Positions 53,611-62,124 of a DNA stretch of 64,000 bases are shown one piece after another. The notes beneath the pieces were generated by a model that saw nothing but the letters and a program-made list of their open reading frames with translations, was not told the origin of the DNA and ran no database searches. Each line of letters begins with the position of its first letter. The first letter of the stretch is position 1. Location: the NCBI GenBank assembly GCA_017398765.1, contig JAFQEY010000055.1, positions 1-64,000 of the forward strand, given 5' to 3'. A program made the position numbers and the translations under genes. This DNA is from Akkermansia sp. (lineage in GTDB: Bacteria > Verrucomicrobiota > Verrucomicrobiia > Verrucomicrobiales > Akkermansiaceae).

Positions 53611-54240
53611 TCAGCCTTTATTCTGTGCAGCCTGCATTTGTCGTTCAAGCGCGGCATACATGCGGCGGCAGTGCTTGTAGCCGCGGCGTCCGGCCAGCTG
53701 CTGCATACTGCGGGTAGGGGAGCCCCACTCCAGCACCTCAATCTCGACAATGCGTGTTGCCCACAGGCGCATGAGTGCTTTGGAGGGGTGGTAAATATCT
53801 ATGGTTGCAGTTCCGACAAGAGCACTCCCGTAGTCATCTACCACATAGATGTAAGGCTCACCTTTGATTTTGAATTTGGTGCCCAGGGGATAAACTGACC
53901 AGTCTGCAGCAGCACTGCGAATCTCGTCCGTGTATTTCAGGTAGGAACCGGAGGCACTCTTGGGCCCGTAAGCCAGGTGATCACTCTCAGAGTGGGTGTA
54001 GGCGGTGGTGCGTACCACTCGCTTCATCTGCTTGGGGTGGTAGAACGGCAGTCCGTGTCTGTCCCGCCCAAGATTGGGTAAATCCTTATCGGGGGCGGCT
54101 TCAGGACTGGGAGCAGCGGGGGGAATAAACCCTTTGCTGGTAGCATGGGGATTAGCCTTGGCAGCATGTGCAGGCACGGCGGTGGCCGTCAGCAGAAGCC
54201 CTACAGCGGCGGTCAGTGCGGTGGTGACTTTTTTGAACAT
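53611..54240 (-). CDS. Secreted 3D-domain protein (cell-wall acting)
   Basis: 209 residues from ATG 54240, giving the signal peptide MFKKVTTALTAAVGLLLTATAVPAHA. The 3D (Asp-Asp-Asp) double-psi barrel found in MltA and in Bacillus YocH/YuiC-type proteins is clear: RTTAYTHSESDH, ADWSVYPLGTKFKI, YVVDDYGSALVGTATIDIYHPS, holding the conserved Asp residues. Such domains cut the glycan strand of peptidoglycan as lytic transglycosylases or related enzymes. The longer in-frame start adds residues that break the signal peptide. It lies just beyond the murCB-ddl-ftsQ operon on the same strand, but is separated by 160 bp. Confidence 0.85.
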   Translation of the reverse strand: MFKKVTTALTAAVGLLLTATAVPAHAAKANPHATSKGFIPPAAPSPEAAPDKDLPNLGRDRHGLPFYHPKQMKRVVRTTAYTHSESDHLAYGPKSASGSYLKYTDEIRSAAADWSVYPLGTKFKIKGEPYIYVVDDYGSALVGTATIDIYHPSKALMRLWATRIVEIEVLEWGSPTRSMQQLAGRRGYKHCRRMYAALERQMQAAQNKG

Positions 54241-54400
54241 GTTGTCGGTCTTGATTTCGGTAAATTTATCACTGTCCCTTATCTGGAGCCGGGACACGCG
54301 CGTCCGCAGAATCTATCATATTTTGCAGATTATGACAAGCAAATTCCTGCCGGTTTACTAAAAAAAAGCAAAATAAACGCAGAATGCTGAAAGAAAGGTA

Positions 54401-55351
54401 TTATCTTCTGCGTAGGCGTTTTTCCTTGTTCTTATCTTTTTCCTTTTCAGCAGATTCTGCTGAATTATCAGGCTGAGTAATAAACGTGGCGGTTGGGTTG
54501 ATGGAGGGGATGACGTTGACCCCGGAAAGTTTTTTCCCGGTTGCACGGGCATGTTCCAGAATCATGTACAAACGGTCAATCTGAGCGTGAATGTCATATA
54601 CCTGCATGATGACACTGATGCCGCCTTCCAGAGTGAGAATGATTTTCCAGGCTTTCGGGCGGAAGATTTCCCGAACAGAGGGGATTTGAGCCAGCTTGTA
54701 GGCATTGAGTGCCGTTACCAGGTCTGTAATGGGGCGGTAGAGTTCTTCCCTGATACGTGAACCGGATTCGAACTTGTCCACATCTGCTGAGTTGAGGTAC
54801 CACACGGGGAGCTCCATGACGCGGCTATGATATTCCGGCATGACCGGGAACAGATACCCTTTCGGATCCATGAAAAGTTTTTGCCGTTGCCCTTTTCCGG
54901 CGGCATTTTCCATTTCAACGTAAACGATGGGGATGCGCTCCTCAATTTCGATGCTGAGTGTATCCGGCAGCTCTGCGCGGATGTGGGCGGACTCAATGCA
55001 GGGATTGTCAGTAAGCGTTTTTTCCATGTGGGAGGCATTAAAGGTAGCCATGTTGATGGCCCCCTCAATGCCCAGCATGTTCATGACATGTTCCTTGTTA
55101 ATGAATCCCCGGGAAGAGGCGAACTCAACGCGCTCAATGCTGAGACTGTATGCTTTTTCAATGGTGTAGGCGATTCCCCTGTAAATGCCGTAGCAGATGG
55201 GAGCAATCAGCAGCAGAAGGAGGAAAATTTTGCGGAGCCGTTTGGCACCGCGGCGCACGGCCAGCCTGCTGAACAGCGCATCCCTGACGGAGAGTGCTTT
55301 CTCCAGCAGTTTGACGTTGCCTTGTCGGCGGTATCTGTTGCCTTTTTTCAT
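54401..55351 (-). CDS. ftsQ: Cell division protein FtsQ (POTRA domain)
   Basis: 316 residues. Basic N-terminus, one membrane helix (IFLLLLLIAPICYGIY), a POTRA domain (SIERVEFASSRGFINKEHVMNMLGIEGAINM, NPCIESAHIRAELPDTLSIEIEERIPIVYV) and a C-terminal FtsQ/DivIB region (IFRPKAWKIILTLEGGISVIM) with a charged tail. FtsQ links early and late divisome proteins and controls septal wall synthesis. Follows ddl by 28 nt, in the typical murC-murB-ddl-ftsQ order. ftsA and ftsZ do not follow. Confidence 0.88.
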   Translation of the reverse strand: MKKGNRYRRQGNVKLLEKALSVRDALFSRLAVRRGAKRLRKIFLLLLLIAPICYGIYRGIAYTIEKAYSLSIERVEFASSRGFINKEHVMNMLGIEGAINMATFNASHMEKTLTDNPCIESAHIRAELPDTLSIEIEERIPIVYVEMENAAGKGQRQKLFMDPKGYLFPVMPEYHSRVMELPVWYLNSADVDKFESGSRIREELYRPITDLVTALNAYKLAQIPSVREIFRPKAWKIILTLEGGISVIMQVYDIHAQIDRLYMILEHARATGKKLSGVNVIPSINPTATFITQPDNSAESAEKEKDKNKEKRLRRR

Positions 55352-55379
55352 GCCGGCCGTGTGCTGCGCAGTGGCTGAA

Positions 55380-56303
55380 TCAGCCGCGCGGCTGATTCAG
55401 GGAAACTTCCGCTATGCGGGTGCAGAGCTCCCCGTAGGAAATGCCCACCGCAGCGGCAGCCTTGGGGAAGAGAGATGCCCCGGTCATGCCGGGAATGGTG
55501 TTAATTTCCAGCACGTAGGGCTTGCCCTCTGCCGTCAGCAGCACATCTACGCGGCCATATACCTCCACCCCCAGAGCATTGTAGGCAGCCAAGGCGGCTT
55601 CCTGCACATCTCTGGTCTCCTGTTCGGAGATGTCAGCCGGGCAGATGTAGTCTGAACCCACGCCGCCGTACATGGAGGGGTATTTGTTGTTCATGTCATA
55701 GAAGCCGGAGCGGGGGCAGATATGGATGACGGGCAGGGCTGTACCATTGAAAATAGCAACGGTGAGCTCTTTGCCGGCAATATATTCTTCTACCAACAGC
55801 TCTTTGCCGTATTTCCCCGCTTCTGCCACGGCTGCGGGCAGCTCTGCCGCATCCTTCACAATCTGCACGCCCACAGAGGACCCTTCACACGGGGGCTTGA
55901 TGACGCAGGGTACGGGAATGGTCGGCATTTGCTCTGACGTGATAGTCTCACTGAGCGGGGTCGGAACACCGGCGGCTACGAAGGCTTTTTTGGTCAGTAC
56001 CTTATCAAAGCAGTTGCGGCTGGTGGCAGAGCCTGCTCCGGTATAGGGTATCCCCAGTTCCTCCAGATAGGATTGCAGCCCCCCGTCCTCACCGTAGGTG
56101 CCGTGGATAATGTTGTAGCACAGTTCCGTACCCTCCGGGATAGCCGGACGTTCGGAGTCTACGATAACCGGGGTCACATGGGTGAATCCTTCACTGCGCA
56201 GGGCTTCCAGTACACCGTTGCCGGAGGCCAGTGAAACATCTCGCTCAGAGCCGGGACCTCCCATGAGCAGGGCGATTCGTGTATCTTTGGTAAGTTTTTT
56301 CAT
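55380..56303 (-). CDS. ddl: D-alanine--D-alanine ligase
   Basis: 307 residues, the usual length of DdlB enzymes. ATP-grasp fold: LMGGPGSERDVSLASG at the N-terminus, YTGAGSATSRNCFDKVLTKKAF, PCVIKPPCEGSSVGVQIV, ELLVEEYIAGKELTVAIFNG, YGRVDVLLTAEGKPYVLEINTIPGMT (metal and substrate-binding ENT region). It joins two D-Ala molecules for the peptidoglycan precursor. 20 bp after murCB and upstream of ftsQ, so in the cell-wall operon. Confidence 0.95.
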   Translation of the reverse strand: MKKLTKDTRIALLMGGPGSERDVSLASGNGVLEALRSEGFTHVTPVIVDSERPAIPEGTELCYNIIHGTYGEDGGLQSYLEELGIPYTGAGSATSRNCFDKVLTKKAFVAAGVPTPLSETITSEQMPTIPVPCVIKPPCEGSSVGVQIVKDAAELPAAVAEAGKYGKELLVEEYIAGKELTVAIFNGTALPVIHICPRSGFYDMNNKYPSMYGGVGSDYICPADISEQETRDVQEAALAAYNALGVEVYGRVDVLLTAEGKPYVLEINTIPGMTGASLFPKAAAAVGISYGELCTRIAEVSLNQPRG

Positions 56304-56323
56304 GGTACTGTGAGTTGTCGAAA

Positions 56324-58624
56324 TCAGAATTCCGTATCGCGGTCACCGATGACCTGAACCTCTGTGCGCAGGGTGATGCCGCGCTCGCTCAGAGCCTTGG
56401 CGCGGATAGCATCTATCAGCTCCGTTACATCTGTGGCTACCGCCTTGCCGGTATTGACGATAAAGTTGGCGTGGATGGAAGAGACTTGAGCCCCGCCAAC
56501 GGAGAAGCCTTTGAGACCAAGTTCATCAATCAGCTTGCCGGCAGGTATTTCCTCCGGGTTCTTGAAGGTGCAGCCTGCACTGGGTTCTACCGGCTGGGTG
56601 GTCTTGCGGCGGTTGCGGAAATCCTCCATGGTGGCTTCAATCTGTTTCTTGTCTGCGGGGGTGCCGGCAAAGGTCGCCTGCATGACCATGTTGTGGCGGA
56701 ATTCCGGGATACAGCGGTAACTGGGGGTTGCCATGCTGTTGCGGTCAAACTCCACCTGTTCTCCGTCTTCATCCAGCGCGATGGCAGATTGGAATACCTG
56801 CCACATATCGCCGCCCAGGCAACCGGCATTCATGCGGAGGCTTCCGCCCACGCAGCCGGGGATTCCGTCCATCCACTCAAAACCGGAAAGTCCGTTGGCA
56901 GCGGCAAAAGCTGCCAGTTTCTTGAGCCGCACACCCGCGCCTGCCACGATATTGTTGCCCTGCAGTTCAATTTTATCGAATTCTCCGCCGTTGGGGTGGA
57001 TGACAGCCCCGCGGATACCGCCGTTGCGGACGATAAGGTTGGAGCCGCGCCCCACGATGTGGACGGGGATGTTGCGGTCTTTGAAGAAGTTGACAACGGA
57101 CTGCATGTCCTCAAAACCGGCAGGTTCAATCCAGTACTGAGCCTCACCGCCCACGCCCATGGTGGTGTGTTTGCTCATGGGTTCGTACAACCGGCAGGGG
57201 ATGTTCTTGCCGCATTCCTGCTGCATTTCCGCCAGCACGCGCAAATCCTGAGCTATCTTGGTGCCGGCTTCATGCACATTGCCCGCACCCAGGGTGATGA
57301 AGAGGTCACCGGGGCGCAGCTGGTTGCCCACAACATGGTGCGCCAGAGCCAGGTTGGGCAGGAACACGGCATCGGCCGGTCCCTGTTCTTTCACGGCATC
57401 TACAATAGTCTGACCGGAAATTCCCGGAATGGGTGTTTCGCTGGCCGGGTACACATCTGCCACAAAGAGCTTATCCACATGTTGCAGCACACGCCCGAAA
57501 TCATCCCTCAGCAGTTGAGTGCGGGTATAACGGTGCGGCTGGAACAGCACCACCAGACGCCCAGGCTTCAGGCTCTGGGCGGTCTGTACCGTGGCACCAA
57601 TTTCCGTGGGGTGGTGGCCGTAGTCATCTACAATGCGGTAGTCGCGTGACAGATACTTGGTCTCAAAACGGCGGCGGGCCCCGGCAAAGCTCACCAACCC
57701 GCGCGCAATGCTGGCGAAATCGCAACCCATTTCCAGAGCGGCGGCAGTGGCAGCCAGAGAATTCAGGACATTGTGGCGACCGGGGATACCCAGTTCCACG
57801 CGTCCGAGCGGTGTGCCGTGGTGGTTGATGGTGTAGAGGGTTCGCCCGCGTTTCACGGTGACATTTGTGGCAGTATAGTCGGCATCCTGCCAGCCGTAGG
57901 AGATGCTGTTGGGGTATTGGGAGCAGACATCCTGCGCGCCGGGGTCGCTCTTGCAGTAGAAAATAGAGCCGCGGGTCTGGCGGCAGAGCGTGTGGAATAC
58001 CTCCTTGATGTGGTCCAAATCACGGTAGAAATCCAGATGCTCCGCCTCAATGTTGAGGATAATGCTGTGCTCCGGCAGGTAATTCACGAGCGTGCCGTCA
58101 CTCTCATCACCTTCGGCAATCAGGTATTCACTGTCCGTGGTCCAGTGCGCATTGGCACCCAGCACGGGGATTTCCGCCCCCACATAGTGGCAGGGGCGCA
58201 TGCGCCCCTCGCGCAGCAGGTGTGCCGTCAGGGAAGAGGTGGTGGTTTTGCCGTGCGTGCCGGCTACGACCACGCCTTTCTTGTTGTTGAGAATGGCTGC
58301 AAGGCATTCCGCGCGGCGCAGACACAGGCAACCGTTCTGTCGAGCGGCATGCAGGGCTACGTTCTCCTCTCGGATAGCGGAGGAGTAGATGACCACTTCC
58401 GCATCGCTCACAGCTGCGGCACTGTGCGGGCTGGAGAATACAAGTCCTGCCTGTTGCAGCTTTTCCGTTTCCGTGCTGGTGACGCGGTCACAGCCGCTGA
58501 CACTGTGGCCCATTTCCAGTAGCATACGAGCCAGTCCGCTCATGCCGGATCCGGCTACTCCGATAAGATGGATGCGAACGGGATGCTCCCGGTCGAGAAG
58601 TCGTTTGCGTAACTGTTCAATCAT
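56324..58624 (-). CDS. MurC-MurB fusion (UDP-MurNAc-Ala ligase + UDP-MurNAc reductase)
   Basis: 766 residues. Residues 1 to about 460 are MurC: IHLIGVAGSGMSGLARMLL, VVVAGTHGKTTTSSL (P-loop), NIEAEHLDFY, DDYGHHPTEI, LFQPHRYTRT. From about 470 MurB follows: MSKHTTMGVGGEAQYW, VHIVGRGSNLIVRNGGIRG (FAD site), GIPGCVGGSLRMNAG, and SAGCTFKNP, where the proton-donor position of MurB (Ser in E. coli) is Cys. The two enzymes make UDP-MurNAc from enolpyruvyl-GlcNAc and add L-Ala. The domain order MurC then MurB is not the biochemical order. Fusions between mur genes occur in the PVC group. First gene of the operon. Confidence 0.94.
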   Translation of the reverse strand: MIEQLRKRLLDREHPVRIHLIGVAGSGMSGLARMLLEMGHSVSGCDRVTSTETEKLQQAGLVFSSPHSAAAVSDAEVVIYSSAIREENVALHAARQNGCLCLRRAECLAAILNNKKGVVVAGTHGKTTTSSLTAHLLREGRMRPCHYVGAEIPVLGANAHWTTDSEYLIAEGDESDGTLVNYLPEHSIILNIEAEHLDFYRDLDHIKEVFHTLCRQTRGSIFYCKSDPGAQDVCSQYPNSISYGWQDADYTATNVTVKRGRTLYTINHHGTPLGRVELGIPGRHNVLNSLAATAAALEMGCDFASIARGLVSFAGARRRFETKYLSRDYRIVDDYGHHPTEIGATVQTAQSLKPGRLVVLFQPHRYTRTQLLRDDFGRVLQHVDKLFVADVYPASETPIPGISGQTIVDAVKEQGPADAVFLPNLALAHHVVGNQLRPGDLFITLGAGNVHEAGTKIAQDLRVLAEMQQECGKNIPCRLYEPMSKHTTMGVGGEAQYWIEPAGFEDMQSVVNFFKDRNIPVHIVGRGSNLIVRNGGIRGAVIHPNGGEFDKIELQGNNIVAGAGVRLKKLAAFAAANGLSGFEWMDGIPGCVGGSLRMNAGCLGGDMWQVFQSAIALDEDGEQVEFDRNSMATPSYRCIPEFRHNMVMQATFAGTPADKKQIEATMEDFRNRRKTTQPVEPSAGCTFKNPEEIPAGKLIDELGLKGFSVGGAQVSSIHANFIVNTGKAVATDVTELIDAIRAKALSERGITLRTEVQVIGDRDTEF

Positions 58625-58651
58625 AAGTGCGCGCTTGTGGATGTGCGCGCT

Positions 58652-58679
58652 ATTATATACTAAAAACGGCTACAGGCAA
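58652..58679 (-). promoter_or_regulatory. Promoter of the murCB-ddl-ftsQ operon
   Basis: Minus strand: TTGCCT (58674-58679), 16 bp, TATAAT (58652-58657), a perfect -10. Predicted start about 21 nt before the ATG; the leader contains two GCGCGC words able to form a hairpin. Confidence 0.65.
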
Positions 58680-58754
58680 GGCTAATGTGTTGGGAACGCT
58701 TTTTTCTTGCCTTTTCAGATGTGTCTTTATTTCAAGAACGCCAATGGCTTATCC

Positions 58755-59936
58755 TTATCTCATGCGCCGCGCGAGGAATCCGGCGGCAACTACCGCCAGC
58801 CCGCCGATGAGGAACACAGCCTGTGGCCCGCCGGTCATCTCCCAGATAATACCGCCGATGATGCCGTAGGCAATGGAAGCCACGTGGTTGATGGCAATGC
58901 CGGTATAGATACAGGGGGTGATTTCGTTTCGCCGCTCACCACAGATGCGGGCAATGTAGGTGGTGCGGGCCATGCCCATGGCAAAGAGCAGGTTGTCCAG
59001 AACAAAGCAGGTGCCCACCACCCCGACCGCCCAGCCCAGCGGCAATAGTCCCGGGGCAAAGGCGTAGGCCAGGCAGAGGACGGAGAGTGCTACGCTGTCA
59101 AAGATGGTGACGCGGCGCTCACCATAGCGTTTGATGCTCCAGCCGATGAGCGGTTGTGTGAAGAGCCCGATGATACCTGCTATCAGCAGGATGAAGCCTA
59201 TGCCGGAGGGTTGCTGCCCCAGGGTGCTGACCATGAGCCAATAGCCAAAGGTGAGGTAGAGCTGCTTTCGGATGCCGTGCAGTATCTCCAGGCCGTAGTA
59301 CACCCCGTATTCGCGGCGGATGATAAAACTTTCTCTCCAGGTGCGGCGTGCCGGGAATTGAGTGCCGCGCACACAGCTCAGCAACACTGCCGCCAGCAGC
59401 ATCATGATTCCCATAATTGCATAATCCACCGCGAAATTATCGTTGAATTTCCACTTGATTCCAATGTAGAGAGCCCCCGTCAGCGTGGCGGCTGTGCCGA
59501 GTGCCCGCATCTGCCCCAGCCGCAGACTGCGGTTTTCCGGGCGCGCCGTGTGCATGACAATGGAATCTACGGTGCCGATGAGGATGTGTGCGCCGAGACT
59601 GGCTGTGATAATCCACAGGCTGAGCGTCACCATGCCGCAATCTGCCTGCAGCTGCATGAATCCGAACGCTCCCACCGCCGCCAGAATGCATGCCAGTATG
59701 GTCTGCTTAATTTCATCCAGAAAGAAAAGGGCACAGATGACCACGAAGCAGAGTATCCCCGGCAGCTCACGCGGCAGCTCCAGAAAACCGCGCTGCCCGG
59801 CATCCAGCCCCTGAACATCTCTCAGATAGTTGCTGAAGAGTAAGTCCCAGATGCCGTGTCCCAACTGAGCCAGAAAAATGGCCGCCAGCAGCAGCACCAT
59901 GACCTTGCGGATGCGGGGGTATGTGTCAGTGCTCAT
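58755..59936 (-). CDS. Major facilitator superfamily transporter
   Basis: 393 residues, about 12 membrane helices. The sequence is helix-rich with short charged loops: KVMVLLLAAIFLAQLGHGIWDLLFSNYLRD, NRSLRLGQMRALGTAA, FGYWLMVSTLGQQPSGIGFILLIAGIIGLFTQPLIGW, and IKRYGERRVTIFD, the MFS loop 8-9-like basic motif. The substrate cannot be inferred. Its ATG lies 8 bp beyond a -10 box and it is divergent from the acyltransferase at 60186. Confidence 0.82.
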   Translation of the reverse strand: MSTDTYPRIRKVMVLLLAAIFLAQLGHGIWDLLFSNYLRDVQGLDAGQRGFLELPRELPGILCFVVICALFFLDEIKQTILACILAAVGAFGFMQLQADCGMVTLSLWIITASLGAHILIGTVDSIVMHTARPENRSLRLGQMRALGTAATLTGALYIGIKWKFNDNFAVDYAIMGIMMLLAAVLLSCVRGTQFPARRTWRESFIIRREYGVYYGLEILHGIRKQLYLTFGYWLMVSTLGQQPSGIGFILLIAGIIGLFTQPLIGWSIKRYGERRVTIFDSVALSVLCLAYAFAPGLLPLGWAVGVVGTCFVLDNLLFAMGMARTTYIARICGERRNEITPCIYTGIAINHVASIAYGIIGGIIWEMTGGPQAVFLIGGLAVVAAGFLARRMR

Positions 59937-59944
59937 GCGCAGCT

Positions 59945-59973
59945 ACCATACCACGGTTTATGCCTTGGTTCAA
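59945..59973 (-). promoter_or_regulatory. Promoter abutting the MFS gene
   Basis: Minus strand: TTGAAC (59968-59973), 17 bp, TATGGT (59945-59950), then 8 bp to ATG 59936; predicted leader of at most two bases. Confidence 0.55.
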
Positions 59974-60023
59974 TGCTGTATTCTGTGTGTGTTGTTTATT
60001 TGCGGATAAGATGGGTGCGTATA

Positions 60024-60044
60024 GCATTTTTAATGCGATGTACA
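60024..60044. promoter_or_regulatory. Palindromic element copy 1 upstream of the acyltransferase
   Basis: GCATTTTTAATGC (60024-60036), a 5-bp palindrome around a T-rich core, followed two bases later by TGTACA. A second copy with the core in inverse orientation is at 60156-60174. Likely a repressor or activator site. Confidence 0.45.
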
Positions 60045-60155
60045 GCAAAAAATGGGTTTTATAGGCTATTAGGCACATGGAACGAAATTTAATCCAGTCA
60101 AAATCAGCAGTCGTTGTTGCATAACATCAATAATATTAAGTCTTAAAAAAATATC

Positions 60156-60174
60156 GCATTAAAAATGCTGTACA
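60156..60174. promoter_or_regulatory. Palindromic element copy 2, adjacent to the acyltransferase start
   Basis: GCATTAAAAATGC (60156-60168) followed at once by TGTACA (60169-60174). It overlaps a -10-like TACAGT 9 bp before ATG 60186, so a bound protein could block that promoter. Confidence 0.45.
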
Positions 60175-60185
60175 GTACCCGAGCC

Positions 60186-61193
60186 ATGGGAAATACGGGA
60201 ACGAAAAGAAATGAGTGGATTGAATCGGTGCGAGTACTGGCTATGTTGCTGATCATTATGATTCACATGCCCGCATCAGAGCTACCTGTCGCAGATGAGC
60301 ATTGCCTGTCATCAGTAATACTATCGTTCTTGTTTCAACCTGCAGCATCCCTTTTCGTCTTTTTCTTCCTTGCCGGTTATTTCACGAAAAAAAACATGAC
60401 TGTCAAGAAATGGCTGTATCGAATTGTAGCACTGCTTGTTCCTTATTTTATATGGAATGGTCTTTTTGCATTCGGACTTAATGACGAAATAACATGGGGA
60501 AGAGTATTTGGTATTGGTGCCGGTTCCTTCATTTGTGCAGATTATCCATTGTGGTTTGTTTTAGCTGTTATATACATGACTGTTTTTTGGCCAATATGGC
60601 GGTTTTCTCCGGAAATTGCTGCGGTTGTTTGTCTCGTTATGTCTTTATGTGGTAACAGCTGGCATTGCGAACTTCTGACGCATTTGCCTATGCCCGGTCC
60701 TGTTGCTTTTTTTATTTTTCTGTGTGGTGTATGTGCCGGGAGGGTTTCCTTAGATGTGTTGCAGAAGATATTTGTATACCTTTTTGTTCCTCTTTTGTTT
60801 ATTGTCATTATAGGTAAGTATTATTATTCAATACCATGTTTGGACATAGTTGCTGCTGCTTTATTGTTGTCATTTATGGCATGTGTTTCAAGAGTATGTC
60901 CTTGCGTTGTCCGTTTTGCGGCAAAATATAGTTATGCCGTCTTTTTGAGCTATGCTACCCATGCCGGCGTAATCCTTTTATTGGGTAAACTTTATCAAGC
61001 ATATTTTACTCAGTATGCAACTTTGGTGCGCGAAATGTATATACCATTAGCCTTTCTGGTTTTTATATTTAACGTATTAGCATTCAGGTTAATGTGCAGA
61101 TTTGTTCCTTGGATTCTTCCGTTTATCGCACATTCCGGAAAATTATTTTGGACGCGCAAACAAAACACAACACGTGTGGCCGGTTCTTGCTGA
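60186..61193 (+). CDS. Acyltransferase-3 family membrane enzyme
   Basis: 335 residues from ATG 60186; an ATG 21 nt upstream lies inside the palindrome/-10 region. About ten membrane helices. It starts with NEWIESVRVLAMLLIIMIHMPA, the acyltransferase-3 signature with the active-site His, and continues with FFFLAGYFTKKNM and FVLAVIYMTVFWPIW. No SGNH domain, unlike the acyltransferase at 863-2884. It probably transfers acetyl or succinyl groups to an extracellular glycan or lipid. It is AT-rich compared with its neighbours and may have been acquired. Confidence 0.85.
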   Translation: MGNTGTKRNEWIESVRVLAMLLIIMIHMPASELPVADEHCLSSVILSFLFQPAASLFVFFFLAGYFTKKNMTVKKWLYRIVALLVPYFIWNGLFAFGLNDEITWGRVFGIGAGSFICADYPLWFVLAVIYMTVFWPIWRFSPEIAAVVCLVMSLCGNSWHCELLTHLPMPGPVAFFIFLCGVCAGRVSLDVLQKIFVYLFVPLLFIVIIGKYYYSIPCLDIVAAALLLSFMACVSRVCPCVVRFAAKYSYAVFLSYATHAGVILLLGKLYQAYFTQYATLVREMYIPLAFLVFIFNVLAFRLMCRFVPWILPFIAHSGKLFWTRKQNTTRVAGSC

Positions 61194-61294
61194 CTAATTA
61201 ACGAGTTCCTGTTTTTGGCTTAGTCTCTTCACAACACAGAAAACGCCCAAAGGTATTTGCTCCGCTTTTTTAATCACTTTTGTCAGGATTTTGC

Positions 61295-61322
61295 TTGACA
61301 TTTCTTAACGAAGGTGTATCAT
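61295..61322 (+). promoter_or_regulatory. Promoter of the bL25 gene
   Basis: TTGACA (61295-61300), 16 bp, TATCAT (61317-61322). Predicted start near 61329, leaving a leader of about 118 nt before the ATG at 61447. Confidence 0.6.
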
Positions 61323-61446
61323 GCGCGTCCACCCTTGCTTTCGCTGGCCTGGGTGAGACAAGCCCGGCGGGTGACAATACAACACGCGCACCGACGTCGG
61401 AAGAACTCCAAACAAACCACAATTTCCAATATATAGAATCATTATC

Positions 61447-62001
61447 ATGACTCAGTATACTCTCAAAGTGACCAAGCGTGAGGCTGTCGGCACCGGCAAG
61501 CTCAACGCTCTTCGTGCTCAGAACATCGTTCCCGGTGTCATCTACGGCTGTGCCGTGGAGGGCAATGTGAACGTGCAGGCTAGCGTGGCAGACGTTCGCA
61601 CGCTGCTCAACGCTGCTTCTTCTGACAATGTTCTGGTGAATCTTGATGTTGACGGCAAGACAGTGCTGGCTCTGGTGAAGGACGTGCAGCGCAACTTCCT
61701 GACGGACGCCGTTTCCCACATCGACTTCTGCGCCGTGACTCCCGATACGGTGGTGAAGACCCGCGTTCCCGTCAAGCTCCAGGGCACGCCCGTTGGTCTG
61801 GCCATGGGTGGTGTGGTGCATCAGATTGTGCACTCCATGCCGGTTAAGTGCGCCGTGAAGGATATCCCCGCCGCCATCGTGGCTGATATCTCCGGTGTCA
61901 AGTATCAGGAATCCCTGCGTCTGAGCCAGGTGGAGATGCCTGCCAATGTTGCCACGCCGTTCAACGGCACGGTAGTGCTGGCCTCCGTTATCAAGCCCTG
62001 A
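61447..62001 (+). CDS. rplY: Ribosomal protein bL25 (general stress protein Ctc form)
   Basis: 184 residues, so the long CTC form rather than the 94-residue E. coli L25. The N-terminal 5S rRNA-binding domain has TLKVTKREAVGTGKLNALRAQNIVPGVIYG and HIDFCAVTPDTVVKTRVPVKLQGTPVGLAMGG; the C-terminal beta domain follows (IPAAIVADISGVKYQESLRLSQVEMP). It binds 5S rRNA in the large subunit. It has a long leader, which in some bacteria serves for self-control; here it is only a possibility. Strong codon bias toward common codons suits a highly expressed gene. A good terminator follows. Confidence 0.94.
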   Translation: MTQYTLKVTKREAVGTGKLNALRAQNIVPGVIYGCAVEGNVNVQASVADVRTLLNAASSDNVLVNLDVDGKTVLALVKDVQRNFLTDAVSHIDFCAVTPDTVVKTRVPVKLQGTPVGLAMGGVVHQIVHSMPVKCAVKDIPAAIVADISGVKYQESLRLSQVEMPANVATPFNGTVVLASVIKP

Positions 62002-62027
62002 TTCGGAAATCCTCAAGTTCTTTCAAG

Positions 62028-62061
62028 ACCGCATCCGCAGTTGCCGGGTGCGGTTTTTTTT
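62028..62061 (+). terminator. Terminator of the bL25 gene
   Basis: Stem ACCGCATCCG / CGGGTGCGGT (62028-62037 / 62045-62054, one G-T pair) followed by eight T. Confidence 0.88.
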
Positions 62062-62062
62062 C

Positions 62063-62091
62063 TTGCAGAAGGATAGTGAATTTGGTACTAT
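62063..62091 (+). promoter_or_regulatory. Promoter of the ABC transporter gene
   Basis: TTGCAG (62063-62068), 17 bp, TACTAT (62086-62091). Predicted start near 62098, leader about 27 nt. It directly follows the bL25 terminator. Confidence 0.6.
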
Positions 62092-62124
62092 GCGCGAAAA
62101 TAACCAACTGTTTACACACACGGT

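Noticed and set aside
56315-57649. 444-aa plus-strand frame opposite murCB
   Set aside because: MurB and MurC motifs are fully intact on the minus strand; the other frame has no recognisable domain.
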